A DNA stretch of 64,000 bases from assembly GCA_019096065.1 (NCBI GenBank), contig JAGUCH010000006.1, forward strand, positions 5,228,001-5,292,000, given 5' to 3'. The notes under the pieces are model-generated. The model saw only the letters and a program-made list of their open reading frames with translations. It had not been told where the DNA came from and did not search any database. The DNA is from Paracyclopina nana. Its lineage: Eukaryota > Arthropoda > Copepoda > Cyclopoida > Cyclopettidae. Below, piece by piece: positions 1 through 12,200 of this stretch (positions are counted from its first letter, which is position 1; every line of letters starts with the position of its first letter). The translations under genes were made by a program, and so were the position numbers.

Positions 1-3000
1 AAAATTAAGAAAACCCTATATGAAATTATTTTTTGGTTGAGGAGTTTTTTTGGGCTCCATTGCTTCCCCAGTGTGCATGTGTTTAGGAGTGACAGCCGTG
101 AAAATTGCAGCAGATTCAGCTGGACATTTTCTGCCAAATTGGCTTTTGACGAGGAGGCAAAATTAGATCCTTTTCCATAGAGTTAACAAGGGGCTTTTTC
201 CCCTGAAAAATAAATTCCGGCCTTAAAGATAACGTTCATAATTGGGAGACATTTGAATTAAGTTTTCTCGCCCCAAGCTCTAATTAGAGAGTCAAGACTG
301 AGATTTTTAATGACTTCATTATCATTTGCATATTTTGAACTTTTAACGACAAAGCTGTACGCAGTAAATGCTTGTTGCTAATGAGAAATTGAGCACATTG
401 AAAGAAACGCCAAAGGTCAACAAAAGAGAAAGCAGCACTGATCATTTCATTTGGCCATTTTTTCGAGCCTCATAGGCTGTTCTCTTTACTTTTTGGTCAT
501 CTTCACTGGGGACATTTTCCCCTCAAGTAGATCCTGTCACATCTCAGCTGGCTATTCCACACAATTCAAAGCATAATAGAAATGTCGTAAAAAACCTTGC
601 CAGCTCAGAGAGAGCCAATGAAGCAGAGCAATAAAATTGACCTATTCAAAGCACAAACTCCAATAGAGACGAAGAAGAGGAAATTGAACATTAAATGCTG
701 CATTTTTATGAAAAGAATCCATTCTGTGCGATCACAATGAGCCTTAAAGTACGTATACACACAGCTCACAAACTAAAATGGCCATTCAACAGCACGTTCT
801 ACTGCAGAAGCTTCGCAATATAGTTTGTTATAGTATTGTAGTGTGGCAGGAAAAGTGCAGAAATTCTGCAGCATTATGTAACTCACACCACAGATCTTGG
901 TGATGATGAGGATACGGTGATAATTAGGTATACACTGCTTGTGTATGAATTATACAATGCAATAATAAGCTGAGCGCACAGATCACACGAGAATTGCATT
1001 TCTGGCTTATTTACCAAGTCAGACGTATTGAGTAAGGGACAGCAAAAATGGTCTAGGCTTTGAGTGCAATGTGCTCATATAATTCACCATAAAAGAATTA
1101 TATAACTAATGCATACCATGCTGTCTGCATAAATACTACCGCCATAGAAAAGTACACAAACACCGCATGTTTACCATTCAAATTGGTACAAAAAGGAGAA
1201 ACGTTAATCACAGCCGAATAATTGCAGCCAGGCAATTTATTTACGGTTGAGGCCAAAAGAAAAAGAGAGCTGGCTTTGAATGTCGGTTGAGTCGACAAAA
1301 CGCCGTACAGGATTAATTGTAACATTTTTAACATACTTTTTCCATCAAAGGGAAGGCGGCATCAATTGGTATAAATTGGCAAAAAGGCTTGTTTGATGCC
1401 CTGAATCCCCAAAAAATCGTTGATTAGAGGCGTGAGAAAGCCCTATGATTGCAAATTGACCTTAGAAGCCTTGGGTCACCGAACAACTTTTGATTTGCTG
1501 CGCAGGAAAAATACCGAAATTACATTTTTTCCACTTTGGCTCCATCATGTCTAGATGACCTTAAGTAGACCGCCAAATAGACAATTGGAATGGAAAATAG
1601 AAAGCAATTATCGTTCCCCTTTGTAACTTATTTCTTGAAGCAAATGAGGCTGAAAAACTCAGAAAAGGAGGAACTGAAAAAAAGTTTTGCTTTTTCCTGA
1701 CCTCTTTGTAAACGCGGAAGTTGCAAATAAAAGTCTATGTAGCAGCGTTGCCAGAGGTACATCCACATGCACCACCTTTAATAGGCTACTTTGGCCATAA
1801 ACTACGAACAACTTTACAGACCAAATCCAGTTTTATGAAAGATTTTATTGTGATTTGATGCCCATTAGATATATACAGGCTATACCAAGAAGAATCTAGA
1901 AGAATATAAATATTCAAAGATTCTATTGAAAAGGAAAGGATTTTTTTTTTTAGTTATGTGAGGAAATCAGTCAATGGCATGAGTATGTAAATGATACTTG
2001 TTTCTTCCGCATAAATACTTGTGCATCGAAAGTCTGACATTTTGATGGGCCCATTTCTAAGCAACCAATCACCAAATAACATCCAATGCTCGCTCATGCG
2101 ATGGACTAACATTTACATTACGATCGACAAAACCACTAGAGAGGTTCCTCTTACCTTGGCCTTGGCCAAAAGTAGCATATTAAGCAAGCATTTCCTCTTT
2201 CCAGACATGTTTGTTTGCAAAACTGCCTCAAGGGATTGTCTGATCAGTTGCAATTCCTTGCATGAAGAAAGTTAGCTTTTTTGCAGACCATTCCAACGGT
2301 TACAAGTTTTTTTTTGGGAGAAAGCTCAATTGAGCTCATTTTCATTTACGAGTTCATTTTTCGAGTCCAAGATCCAGATCTGAGAATAAAATGGTGATTT
2401 TTTCCTTTAGCCTACAGGAAATTGGGTTAACAGTGAGATACAGATCAGAATCACAAGTTTCCAAAAGATTCCCAAAGCGAGCTCAAGTAGGGCACAAATA
2501 TTTAGCATTTCAATGGTTGAGATTAAGTTTTCTGGGAGCTCAGCCAAAAAGGTTCCTTCAAACATAGTACAAAAAAGTTAAGCTGCCCATAAACTTGCAA
2601 TAAGAACCTTTTTCAGAAGCAGAAAGCCAAGAAAGAAAACACAACAAAAAGGCCTTTGAAAGGCCAAAAAGGGCTGAATGTTCATTGGCTCAATTTAACC
2701 TCGAACAAATGAAAAAACCCTCAAAGTTTAGTGGATGCGCACGAGCTGTCGCAAACTCGATTTACACAGGGGCTGTGAAGGCCATATGAATGTACTGTGA
2801 GTGAAAGTTTGAATAGAGTCCTGTGGAAAAAACAGAACTAAAGAAAAGGGCCCAATTTAGTAAACAACGTGTGTGGCTTACTCTAGGCCTTTTCCTGGGC
2901 TTTTTGGTACAAATGGCCTTTGCACCAGCACCACTGAAGTAAAATTACAGCCAAAGTGGTCTTCAAAATGGACCAATCTAATATAGTGATGGCGCATAGC

Positions 3001-6000
3001 CGTTGTGGTCTTGAAGAGCTTGAAGAGGTTTTTTAAGAAAGCCCTCTCCCCAGAGTGCAAGAGACCAAAAAAGTCTTCTTGGTTTTACAAGGTTGCTAAT
3101 GATCCCAAAGGAGTCGAAGAGAGGGTAATCAGAGCTTTTGCAGTTCGCACAAAAACAACACATCCATCTTAGTGAGAGGTGTGAGGCCTGTAATTGTCTT
3201 TTTTGGCCTTTGGTTAATATTGCCAAAATAGATAGCATACTATAATTAAAAGCAAAATATGTGCTATAGTGCTGGAGTCTCAGGAAAAATGACAACTGCA
3301 TGTACGTAGTAATTAGAAGCTCAGTAGTAATGAGTCCACAGCCATTATTTAAAAACGGGTGCCGTCAAGTCTAGACAAATAAAACCGTTGGGATTTGGCA
3401 ACTGACGTGTCGGCGCCATTGGCCAAATTAAGCATCTTTTTGTGGCCAATTTGGAGAAGTAAGAATCTATGGTAAAACTTTTAGAACATTTATTGAAGGG
3501 GGGGGCCGAAGTTGGCCTGGCCTTGATATTTTTCTTCCATTTAGAGATGGAAGAAACTGTTGCAAAATCAAATTGTTTTTCTGCTCTCAAGTCTGTTTTT
3601 TATTGACTTAACTTGCAAGGGAGGCTGAAATCTTATTTTTTTCACTAGAGTCACAATTAGAAGGGGCCAAAAAACCAAAGGTCACTGCTCATTCCTTTCT
3701 TTCTGTGATGAAGAATGTGTTTTCAATACTATTGGAGAGTGACCTTCCAATAACTGAAGGATTTGCTAGGTCTTGTGTACACAAAGAAGTGGCCAATTAA
3801 GTGAGGATTACGACTGGATTTCGTACAGCCTTTGCACTCAGAATATTATTCAAGGTTTATTTTGCTGAGTTTTTGAAAAGTCAATATTTTTTTAAAGAAA
3901 AATGGCAACTTCGATTTCCTGTCACAAAGGAGCTTTTTAGAAAATGCTAAAAAGCTTCCAACCCTGACCAAAGAAATGCTTGTGAAAGTAGCACGTGCAA
4001 CCAAAGATCAACAAAGTGGCAGCACTGAAACTGCACACTGGGAAATTCTGGAAATAATTGATGGGCTTTGCTCCAACTTTTTTCAACCTTTTTTAAAGAC
4101 ATTATTGAGCCAGGAAAAGAGACTTTGCCATCTCCCTAGAGACTTTCTTTTCAAATGACTTGGCTAAACTTGGTAACCATCCACTACTTCTTCTAGGTTA
4201 TACATGCGTACGTACACAGCGCAGCGGTGACCCCCATAAATAAGCCAGTTTTTGGACATTTTTTGCCGGTGTTTGTGCTCATAGTGCAAGCAGAAAACTT
4301 TCAGCTGGGAAACTGACTCTCATTTCCTTCATTGTCAAAGCAATAAAGTTGAAAATTAGCCCAAGTTGTCCCGGTCGATTGTCCTTTTGTAATTATGGCC
4401 GCGCCAAAATTAGGAGTTATTGGGGCTCATTTCATTAGGCCTTTCATCTTTGTGGGCTTTCAAAGGACAAGAGACTTCCTTAGATATGCTAATAATGTAT
4501 TTACATCTATTAGCTTGGAATACTGTACATTTGAGTGATGATTCATGATGCATCGTTTGTAGGGAAAAGAAGGTCAAATACACTATTTTTAAGTTGTATT
4601 TTTCGTAATTACACCAAGTGCCTTACAACTAAACTGCAACCGACGTTTGCCCCTCATTCATTGGGCCAAGAAGTTGCCGGCCAATAATCCAATTTAAGGA
4701 AGAGCAGACTCCGGCCAAAATCAGGATGTATCCAATACATTCACAAAGTCTGTACAGAAGTAAATAGTATTACACAGCAAAAACCAAGGTAGACTTGTTT
4801 ACATTTTCCCTGGCCAAGGTCAAAATACAAGGCCTGACAGTATATAATACACAGCTTAGCTGTAAGAAGGCTTTAAAAAACGCCAAGTTAGCAATACTAG
4901 CATGATGCCAGGCTGGCAGCTGTACTACTACGTAGGCAATACACTTCAGCTATAAGATACTGCTGGTTGGGGTCAGAATACATATGGATACATACTACAC
5001 TTGAGATCCTCAGAGACTGCGACAAAGTCCATGCCATGCGGTGATGACCACGTGGAAAATAACAAAGTTGACTGTATATAGACCGTTGTAGGAGATAAGT
5101 GTAAGATACATCTCATAATTTACGTGACATTGGGCTCCAAAAGAGGATGAGGATTCTTTATTGGGCTTTGGCCATGGGACGACACTTATAGCAGCATGAA
5201 GGTATTTCTTTTACAACAGATTTCAAGAGGTTCGTCTTCCTCTTTCAGAGTCAAGTTTTTGCTTAACAATGGTTCAGTGGAGCTGTGCTGCTTTCTTCTT
5301 GTGTACTTTGATATGCAAATACCGTCTAAACACCGAGGAAATTGTGTGTATACCATCTATGCAATTTCCCCTAATTCAGGACAGCAAATGCTTGCTCTTC
5401 TAAAAGATTTTGTCAGCACTAGAATTTTTGGGGGGGTTATCAATTGTATCAAAAAATCGTGTAAGAGTAGAATACAGAATTTTCTGATTGAAGGTTTCCC
5501 GGAAAAATTGGGGGATGTAGTCTGTGTGTGTATTCGAGCCTCTACACAGCCCTCAAACTTTTCTCCTGTTATAGCTTTTGGCATCTCTGGGGAAATAACT
5601 ACAAGTATCAGCTACATTTCATAATATGCATGCATTCTTACATAGAGAGAAGAACAGCAAGAAAAGTTTCAACACTTTTGCTCTTGTGAGATGTATATTA
5701 GCTGAATTATAGCGCACAGTACTATAATACAGAAGCACAAAAGCAGCTGCAATAGAAATTGTATTGCTATGGACTGAAAACAAAGAGGATTACTTGCCCA
5801 TAATTATAGAGATCCTTATGAGGAAAAGATAGGTCAGCACTTGGCCCTGTAATTATGTAATATTAATATTACACGCCCATTTCAATAAGCATATTGCAGC
5901 CTAGGGCTAAAAATGTATTTTAGCCTGCTCTAGCACCACTCTTTTGGCCTATAAAGCGCTCTAGTAAAGGATACAGGCTATTGGAAAAGTTCCTGCTTGA

Positions 6001-7399
6001 GCCGAATGATAAAAGCAACATTTCTCTATTTGCTGGCCCCATTCCTTGAACTTTCATCCAATTCAATTACCCTCATTTCATAAGGCCTCCGCGACTTTCT
6101 TAGTACCACAACATTTTTGGCTGATACTATGTATAAGTAAAAGGCCATTAGGATGACCTTCTTTTGAGGCCTTCTGATGTAACGACACACCACTACATTT
6201 GGCGAGAAATTCAGCTTTTTTATACTTGGCTGACCTTAGGTTGATCTATTCTCTTTGACTGCGTCTATGCTCAGTCCTATGGAGAATTCCAGCGCAAAGC
6301 TCTGGAGAATGATACATTTTTTGCAAAATGTACTACAAATGCATTTTCACGCAAAATACTGAGCACCAGGTATATTTATGCGTGCACATTTGAATGAGAA
6401 AGGACATTATTGATACATTTACTTTTGGGGGCATTATAAATTCCCCCACGCGAGCTCAAGGCCGAAAAAGGCCCTTCAAATTGGTGATCTTTTGAATTCG
6501 CCCATAGAGTAATATTGGGATCTAAGAGGGTCTCTGGTTCTTTAATGGGAAAATTACCACCATGTCCTCCCCAATTCTCGTTAACTTTTCACATATCACA
6601 AAGGAGCTGGAAAGCTCATAAAAATGTGATCAATATAAGGCCCACCTTCTCGCGTAAGTTATCTGCCTTTTTGTCATCAAATCAAGTGGCACTTTTGTCA
6701 AAATCTTTTCCCATTGTGGCCAGCCTAAACTTACGATTTCCATGCTTCTTTCATAATCCACAAAGAAGAGTTCTATCAATTTAAAAACCGGATTTTCATC
6801 ATTTAGCTTCAAGGTGTAATGCAAACAATTTTTAATAGTTATTGGCAAAGTGTGAAAATTGTTCTCTAGTATTTGTGAAAAAATTGGCTCCATTGTGGCC
6901 TCTTTTTTTGGGCTGGCAGAATTTCCCTTTTGGTGTATGCATGTTGGTTCTCCACATCATCCCTCATTGGATCATCATGCATCATCCCATATTTTTCATA
7001 CAGACTCCTTTCATGTTGCACAATATTTCTAGAACTGGCCATTTTGCCTACAATATGCACACAGCTGACCATTAAAACTTACTCATTTGGGCTGCCTCGA
7101 ATTAAGAGATTACCCCGTTTTTGCCTCGCTTTGTGGGCTGGATTGAGTGGGGCTTTTTATTAGCTGAGCTGTACTAGTGTGAAGCAAAAAACAATATCTA
7201 CCCTTGGCATGCTTTTTTTCATTTATCTCAATTCCATGCAGGCCACTGGTTCCTCTCAGTAAATACAGGCTAATTTTAGCCCAAAATACGCATTTGGACA
7301 ATACACTTAAACATCAAATGCCCAAATGCTCGAAATGAATTATGTACAACTTATGGCAATAATGAAAGTGTGATTTTCATTCTAGTTAAGCTATGTATT
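1..7399. other. No gene seen; AT-rich intron or upstream DNA
   Basis: I see no exon with convincing splice sites and protein-like content here. Open frames are short and overlap on both strands. The longest, at 5,196-5,624, has no recognisable domain and no supporting splice context. Since the first exon of gene A found here starts inside a signal peptide and the matching intron of gene B is 27.6 kb, this stretch may be the first intron of gene A. I searched for a plus-strand ATG plus hydrophobic run ending in a phase-1 donor and found none, so that exon probably lies left of the window. Confidence 0.5.
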
Positions 7400-7803
7400 T
7401 TTAAGCATAAGCTTGTTCTCATAAAACTCAGTAAGGCAGGCGGTAAGCAAAGCAAGGCACTTTGGAAGCTTATAACTCAAAAAGTATTGAGCCGATTGGA
7501 ACCAAATTTGGAGGGATTCATAAGAGCGTATTGAAGATTCTTCATGCCAATTTTCATCCGGATCGGAGGTCTCTAAGGAGGTGGCTGATTTTTCTCCTTT
7601 GCTTAACTGATTTGCCTCACTTTCAGTAAGGCGGCCTTAGCGTCCTTCGATCCGGATGAAAATTGGCATGAAGATTCTTGAATACGTCCTTATGAATTCC
7701 TCCAAATTTGGTTCCAGTCGGACGAGTAGATGCTGAGATATAAGCGCGCAAAGTGCCTTGCTTACCTTATAGAAATGTTTATGAGAATAAGCTATATTTC
7801 TAG
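7400..7803. mobile_element. MITE-like inverted-repeat element
   Basis: The two halves are inverted copies. The left arm (about 7,400-7,570) and right arm (about 7,640-7,803) share GGAACCAAATTTGGAGG, ATGCCAATTTTCATCCGGAT and GTAAGCAA...GGCACTTTG in reverse complement. The outer parts also match with more mismatches (left TTCTCATAAA, right TTTATGAGAA). The arms are about 150 bp with a short spacer of roughly 70 bp, and there is no coding capacity. This fits a non-autonomous DNA transposon or a collapsed foldback. I could not fix the exact ends or a target duplication. Confidence 0.75.
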
Positions 7804-9083
7804 ATTTTGGCTTGAGATTTTATTACCTTTTTTAAAAGCTCCACTTTTTTATTTGGCTGTCAAAATATAAAGTGTGTATCCAAGTCACGACTGGTTGAGC
7901 ACGAAAGCAGTCATTATTTTCATTTTGAATACGCAAGATAATGGGCCTTTTTGCTCGTTAATTCCACTTTTTGCGCGACGAAAAGGAGCTTCCTTAGAAA
8001 GCGCCATAACATGGTGAAAATGACTGCCAAAGCGAAAACGTTGCTAATTTCAAGCATCATTTATTTCGTTTTCCTCGGAATTCGCCCTGTCCTTTTGCGA
8101 GAAAAATGAAGATAATTTTGATCTTTCCTTCTCTTGTCCAATTTCTCTGCAATATTCCTTCTGACAGTCAAATCCTCAGAGTTGCAAAGAGAAACAACAC
8201 AATGGCGGCCATGCTGGTTATATACAAGCATAAAGTGGTCAAAAGTGAGCAAGACATCAAGCAAAGAAGTGTTTTTGTTATTTGCTTCCACACTTTCTAG
8301 TTGTTCCGCAATTTTGAGCACGCAGTGGCTGAGCTAAGGACTAATGTCTTGACTATAAAGTTACGAAAAGCCTTTGTTCTGGCTTTTACTGCAAGAATTC
8401 TTTTTGGGCCACATCAAAATTCGCTGAGATGAAATATCACAGACCATAATTTCCACATGGGCAAAAAACTATTATTTCAAACACACCACTGAGAAGAATT
8501 TTGCGGCCCAGCTCTCAGTTTTCATCTTTAAGCCTTTGCATTGCTCATAGCAATTGATACTGCAAGGATTCATATTTTTTAGAGCAGCAAGGCTTCGATG
8601 AAAATGGCTCTGTCTGGGACATTTTTGCCATTTCTGGAGTGGAAATAAATGCATTCTTTCTATATAGTATTCGTCTGCTTGCTAGTACCAATTAAAACAA
8701 AAGTCCAATTTCCAGCACCCGATGCAACGAACCGGTTTTTTTCGAAATAACCTCCATTTATTTTGCGTTCTCCTAACCTTCTCTTTATTAGAATGTCAGA
8801 CAAAAGGAAAGATTCCATGGGGAAAATGTGGTTAGAAAGCGAGCAAAAAAGACATAAATTTGCGCGGGAAAAGACCAATTTGCCAACAGTGAACAATGTC
8901 TTTTATATGATCATTATGTTTTACCAGTTTTTTCGTTTCATGGCTGAAATCAGGGATTTTTGGTGACTTTTGAATGCCTGTTCTGGTCGCTCCGAAAACC
9001 CATAACAAAACGCCGCAAACATCAACAAATTGGTTTCTTTCACTGGAGTTGTAAATAAAACTGTCTTTTTTTTCAATTTTCAG
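7804..9083. other. Intronic or upstream DNA before gene A exon; no gene seen
   Basis: No supported exon. The last 25 bases form a good 3' splice site for the following exon: a long T run and then TTTTCAG at 9,077-9,083. Short open frames on both strands overlap one another and look like chance. Confidence 0.5.
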
Positions 9084-9280
9084 GCATGGTTGTTAGTCAT
9101 CCTGACCCAGAATCAGTGGTTCGCGACAAATATCACCATTACAACCAACTGATGGCTAATAACTTTCAAACTTGGGAAACCGGGCCGAATTTTGACACCA
9201 AACTACCCCAAAATGTCACTGCAATCCACGGGAAAACTGCACAGCTGGCTTGCAAAGTTTTTGACCTGGGGAACAAAACG
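9084..9280 (+). CDS. dpr: Gene A exon: end of signal peptide, N-terminal arm and start of Ig1
   Basis: The acceptor is a T-rich tract plus TTTTCAG; the donor is ACG|GTGAGT. It enters in phase 1 and leaves in phase 0. It begins (G)MVVSHPDPES, which lines up with (G)FVGCEPKPTQ of gene B. The conserved dpr block GPNFDTKLPQNVTAIHGKTA follows, then the first Ig cysteine in LACKVFDLGNKT. NVT and NKT are possible N-glycosylation sites; the NKT site is also present in gene B. It is 66 bp shorter than the gene B counterpart, the difference lying in the low-complexity arm before the Ig fold. Confidence 0.92.
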
Positions 9281-12200
9281 GTGAGTGTGCAGTGTATTTT
9301 TAGCAAAATTGGCTCAAAATGCTTTTGATCAGCTGAAAATAATGCATTTGACAGGAGCTGAATTTGCTTCCTTTTCTATTTTAACCACATACTTCAAATG
9401 GTAGGTGCAAGACCTTTGCCCCCCAAAAAATTGGCCTATTTAAAAGTTGCAGAACCACTTGTGCACTGATTTGTTGTTTTTGCATTTTCTTGGCGACATT
9501 TGCAGAAAGAGCAAATTTACAGCTTTGTAAATTCTGTGCAATTGGCATTGTGTGTGTGTGGGTGAAGGCCTTTTTGGCCTTTTTGAAATTCAATATGGCT
9601 CCTTTGAGGTCTCATTTTCAAGACCTTTTTTCACTTGGCAAATCTGCATGCAGGATCTAAGATATGCTTTGTGGAACAAAATACCGGATTAGCCTAAACC
9701 AACTGAAGTTTGTTAACCACTTCCTCGGTTTATTAAGAGTGTGAGATTTTAGGGCTGTGGAAAAATCTGCAAGGCTGTGGTGATGAGAGCTGGTTGGACA
9801 CAAAGTATAGAGCATCCAAGTAAAAAGAGTCTCTGGTAACTTCTAAAAGTGCACTTTAAAAAAGTTTATATCTAGATGGAGGTTGTCTAGACTTTTTTCT
9901 AGCGGATTTTAGGCCCAAAATCATGAATTTCTTGCTCCTAGGAGAGTATTGGAAAATTATAGCTAATACACCCTTGGGCCTCCGGATACATTAAGGCATA
10001 TCTCCCAAATACTGCAAGATATTCGAGCAGTTTTGTCAAATACTTTAGTTGTGTATCCCAAATGGCAGCTTTTTAATCTCATTATAGCCATCAAGGACAA
10101 TTCCAGATTCAGGAAGTATCTGATGGTCTTTAAATGGGTTGTGAACGACCCTTTCTGTCTTTCAAGACATCTCCACTGTGTGGCATGATGTATTCTAAAC
10201 ATCCTGATGTATTGTGGATGTATCCCTTCTTGATGCTACAAATTAAGGCTTTTGTAGTATATTTTATCTAATTAATTGAAAACCTCACTATTTGGTGATA
10301 TGGAGGTTGGCCTGTATTTAAGGTCTATTAAGCAGTTGTACTCTTGATGTATCAAGGATCCCAGTTAGTCTCTAGTTTCCTTTTTCCTTCCCATGTTTCT
10401 CTGAGGAATTGAACTGCACACTAGTATCTCTAAATAATCCATTTTATTTAGAAATAATTTTTGAGGCCCCCATTTGCAGAAGAATGGTGGCACAAAGAAA
10501 GTTCCTTTAAAACTGTAATGTAAGTGGGAATTGGTAGAGGCCGTGTAGTTGTTGGGGGAATTTCTAATTTGCTGCTTTCTCCTAAATTGCCACTACTTGA
10601 ACATCTACATTTGAGAGTACAGGGATCGAATTTTTTCTTCCTTTTTTGCAGGTATCCTGGATAAGGCATGATAACCTCCACATCATCAGTGCAGGAAGAT
10701 ATACCTATACATCTGATACCAGATTTCAGGTATTCACTTCTTAAAAATGACTTTGACCCCATTTCCCCATGATTTTTTTCAGGCTGTTCATCAAGATGAT
10801 TCTCTAGATTGGGTGCTCAAAATTCGGGAAGCTCGGGTCGAAGATTCTGGCATGTATGAATGCCAAGTTAGCACTCAGCCAGTCAGAAGTTTCTTTGTTC
10901 ATCTCATTGTCGGAGGTAAAGACCATAATTACCTTTTTCTCTTGATTTGGCTATTATTGCAAACATGGACTGCTGCTATATACTAGCAAGCTTGCAACAT
11001 TTGATGGCCTTTGGGTAATTGGGATGAACTTATTTTGGCCTTTCCCCTGCCAATCTTCATCTCTGTGTAGTTGCTAATGCTTTCATTTCTATTCATGGCA
11101 AGTTAGCTTACGTATCAGAAAATCCCAAAGATCAAAGCTAAGTACGGAAATAAGTTCCCTGCCTCAAATATTTGAGCTAAGTACAACCTCAATTTTTTTA
11201 CTCAAGGGCACACAACTACCACTGAATCTTGCAACGTATTTTTCCCCGCGAAAAAAAGCTTTCAATCCTGATTGGACTTTTTTACCGCAGTCATTTGTAA
11301 AGCAGAAGAAGCCAAGGAGAACCTCAGTTTGAATAATCACGACAAAAATCTCTTAGTACTTCTTATGTAAGTTAGGCTAAAAATGTGCTGAACTTAGGGG
11401 CCTAGAATTTCTTGCCCAATTTAAAAAGTTCTCAAGATGAGATAAGAAGTAATCACAGTTTTCTTTGGCACATCTTTTGCCGGGCCTAATTCCTAGAATG
11501 GCAAAAGTTTGACATGGAAAAATGAGGACTATATGTTCACATCGGGTTAAACAGCGAAATATTTGATGGCTAAAAAAAGTTGATCTTGCTGCATATTGTA
11601 GGGATATGCACTAAGATGAAGATGAACGCATCTTCTAACTTATCCCTTTTCAATTTCCTTTGCATTAAAAAGTTAATCAACATATGTAGGCTAATACATA
11701 AGCATAAGCATGTATGTTCATTGAAAGCTTTCTCCATAGTCCTTGGTTACTTTAAAAGTATAAAAGTATAAGTATAAAAAGAAAGAAGAATTGATAAGGT
11801 TTTCATCTGGAGTCCTCTATGTGTAAAAGTGATGAAAATAAGCAAGACAAATATACCATGAGCAAAGTTTTACCTTGGGAATTTTTCATGCTTCAGTGCT
11901 CAACAGCTGCAAAGCCCTATAAAGGTTATTGAATATTCAAAATTGGAGTAATACTAATATTTACCTTGGAGGTTAAAGGTAGGCAGAGCTTCCCTTAGTG
12001 TGTTGGAAAACTCATTTTTCACATTCTATACCAACTCCAGTACTAGAAAGCCTGGCTTGAAATTCACTCCATTATTTTTACCTTGATTAGAAAAGTCCAG
12101 AAATGGGTGGGATATTTTTATCTTTCTGTGCTCTATATCTCATGTTGAGGGTGCAGTAGTAGTGGTATTCAAGCAAAAAGCTGCTGACAAAACAAAGAAG

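Noticed and set aside
5196-5624. 143-codon open frame on the plus strand
   Set aside because: No domain, no signal peptide, no splice context and an overlapping open frame on the other strand. Its length is within what chance gives in 64 kb.
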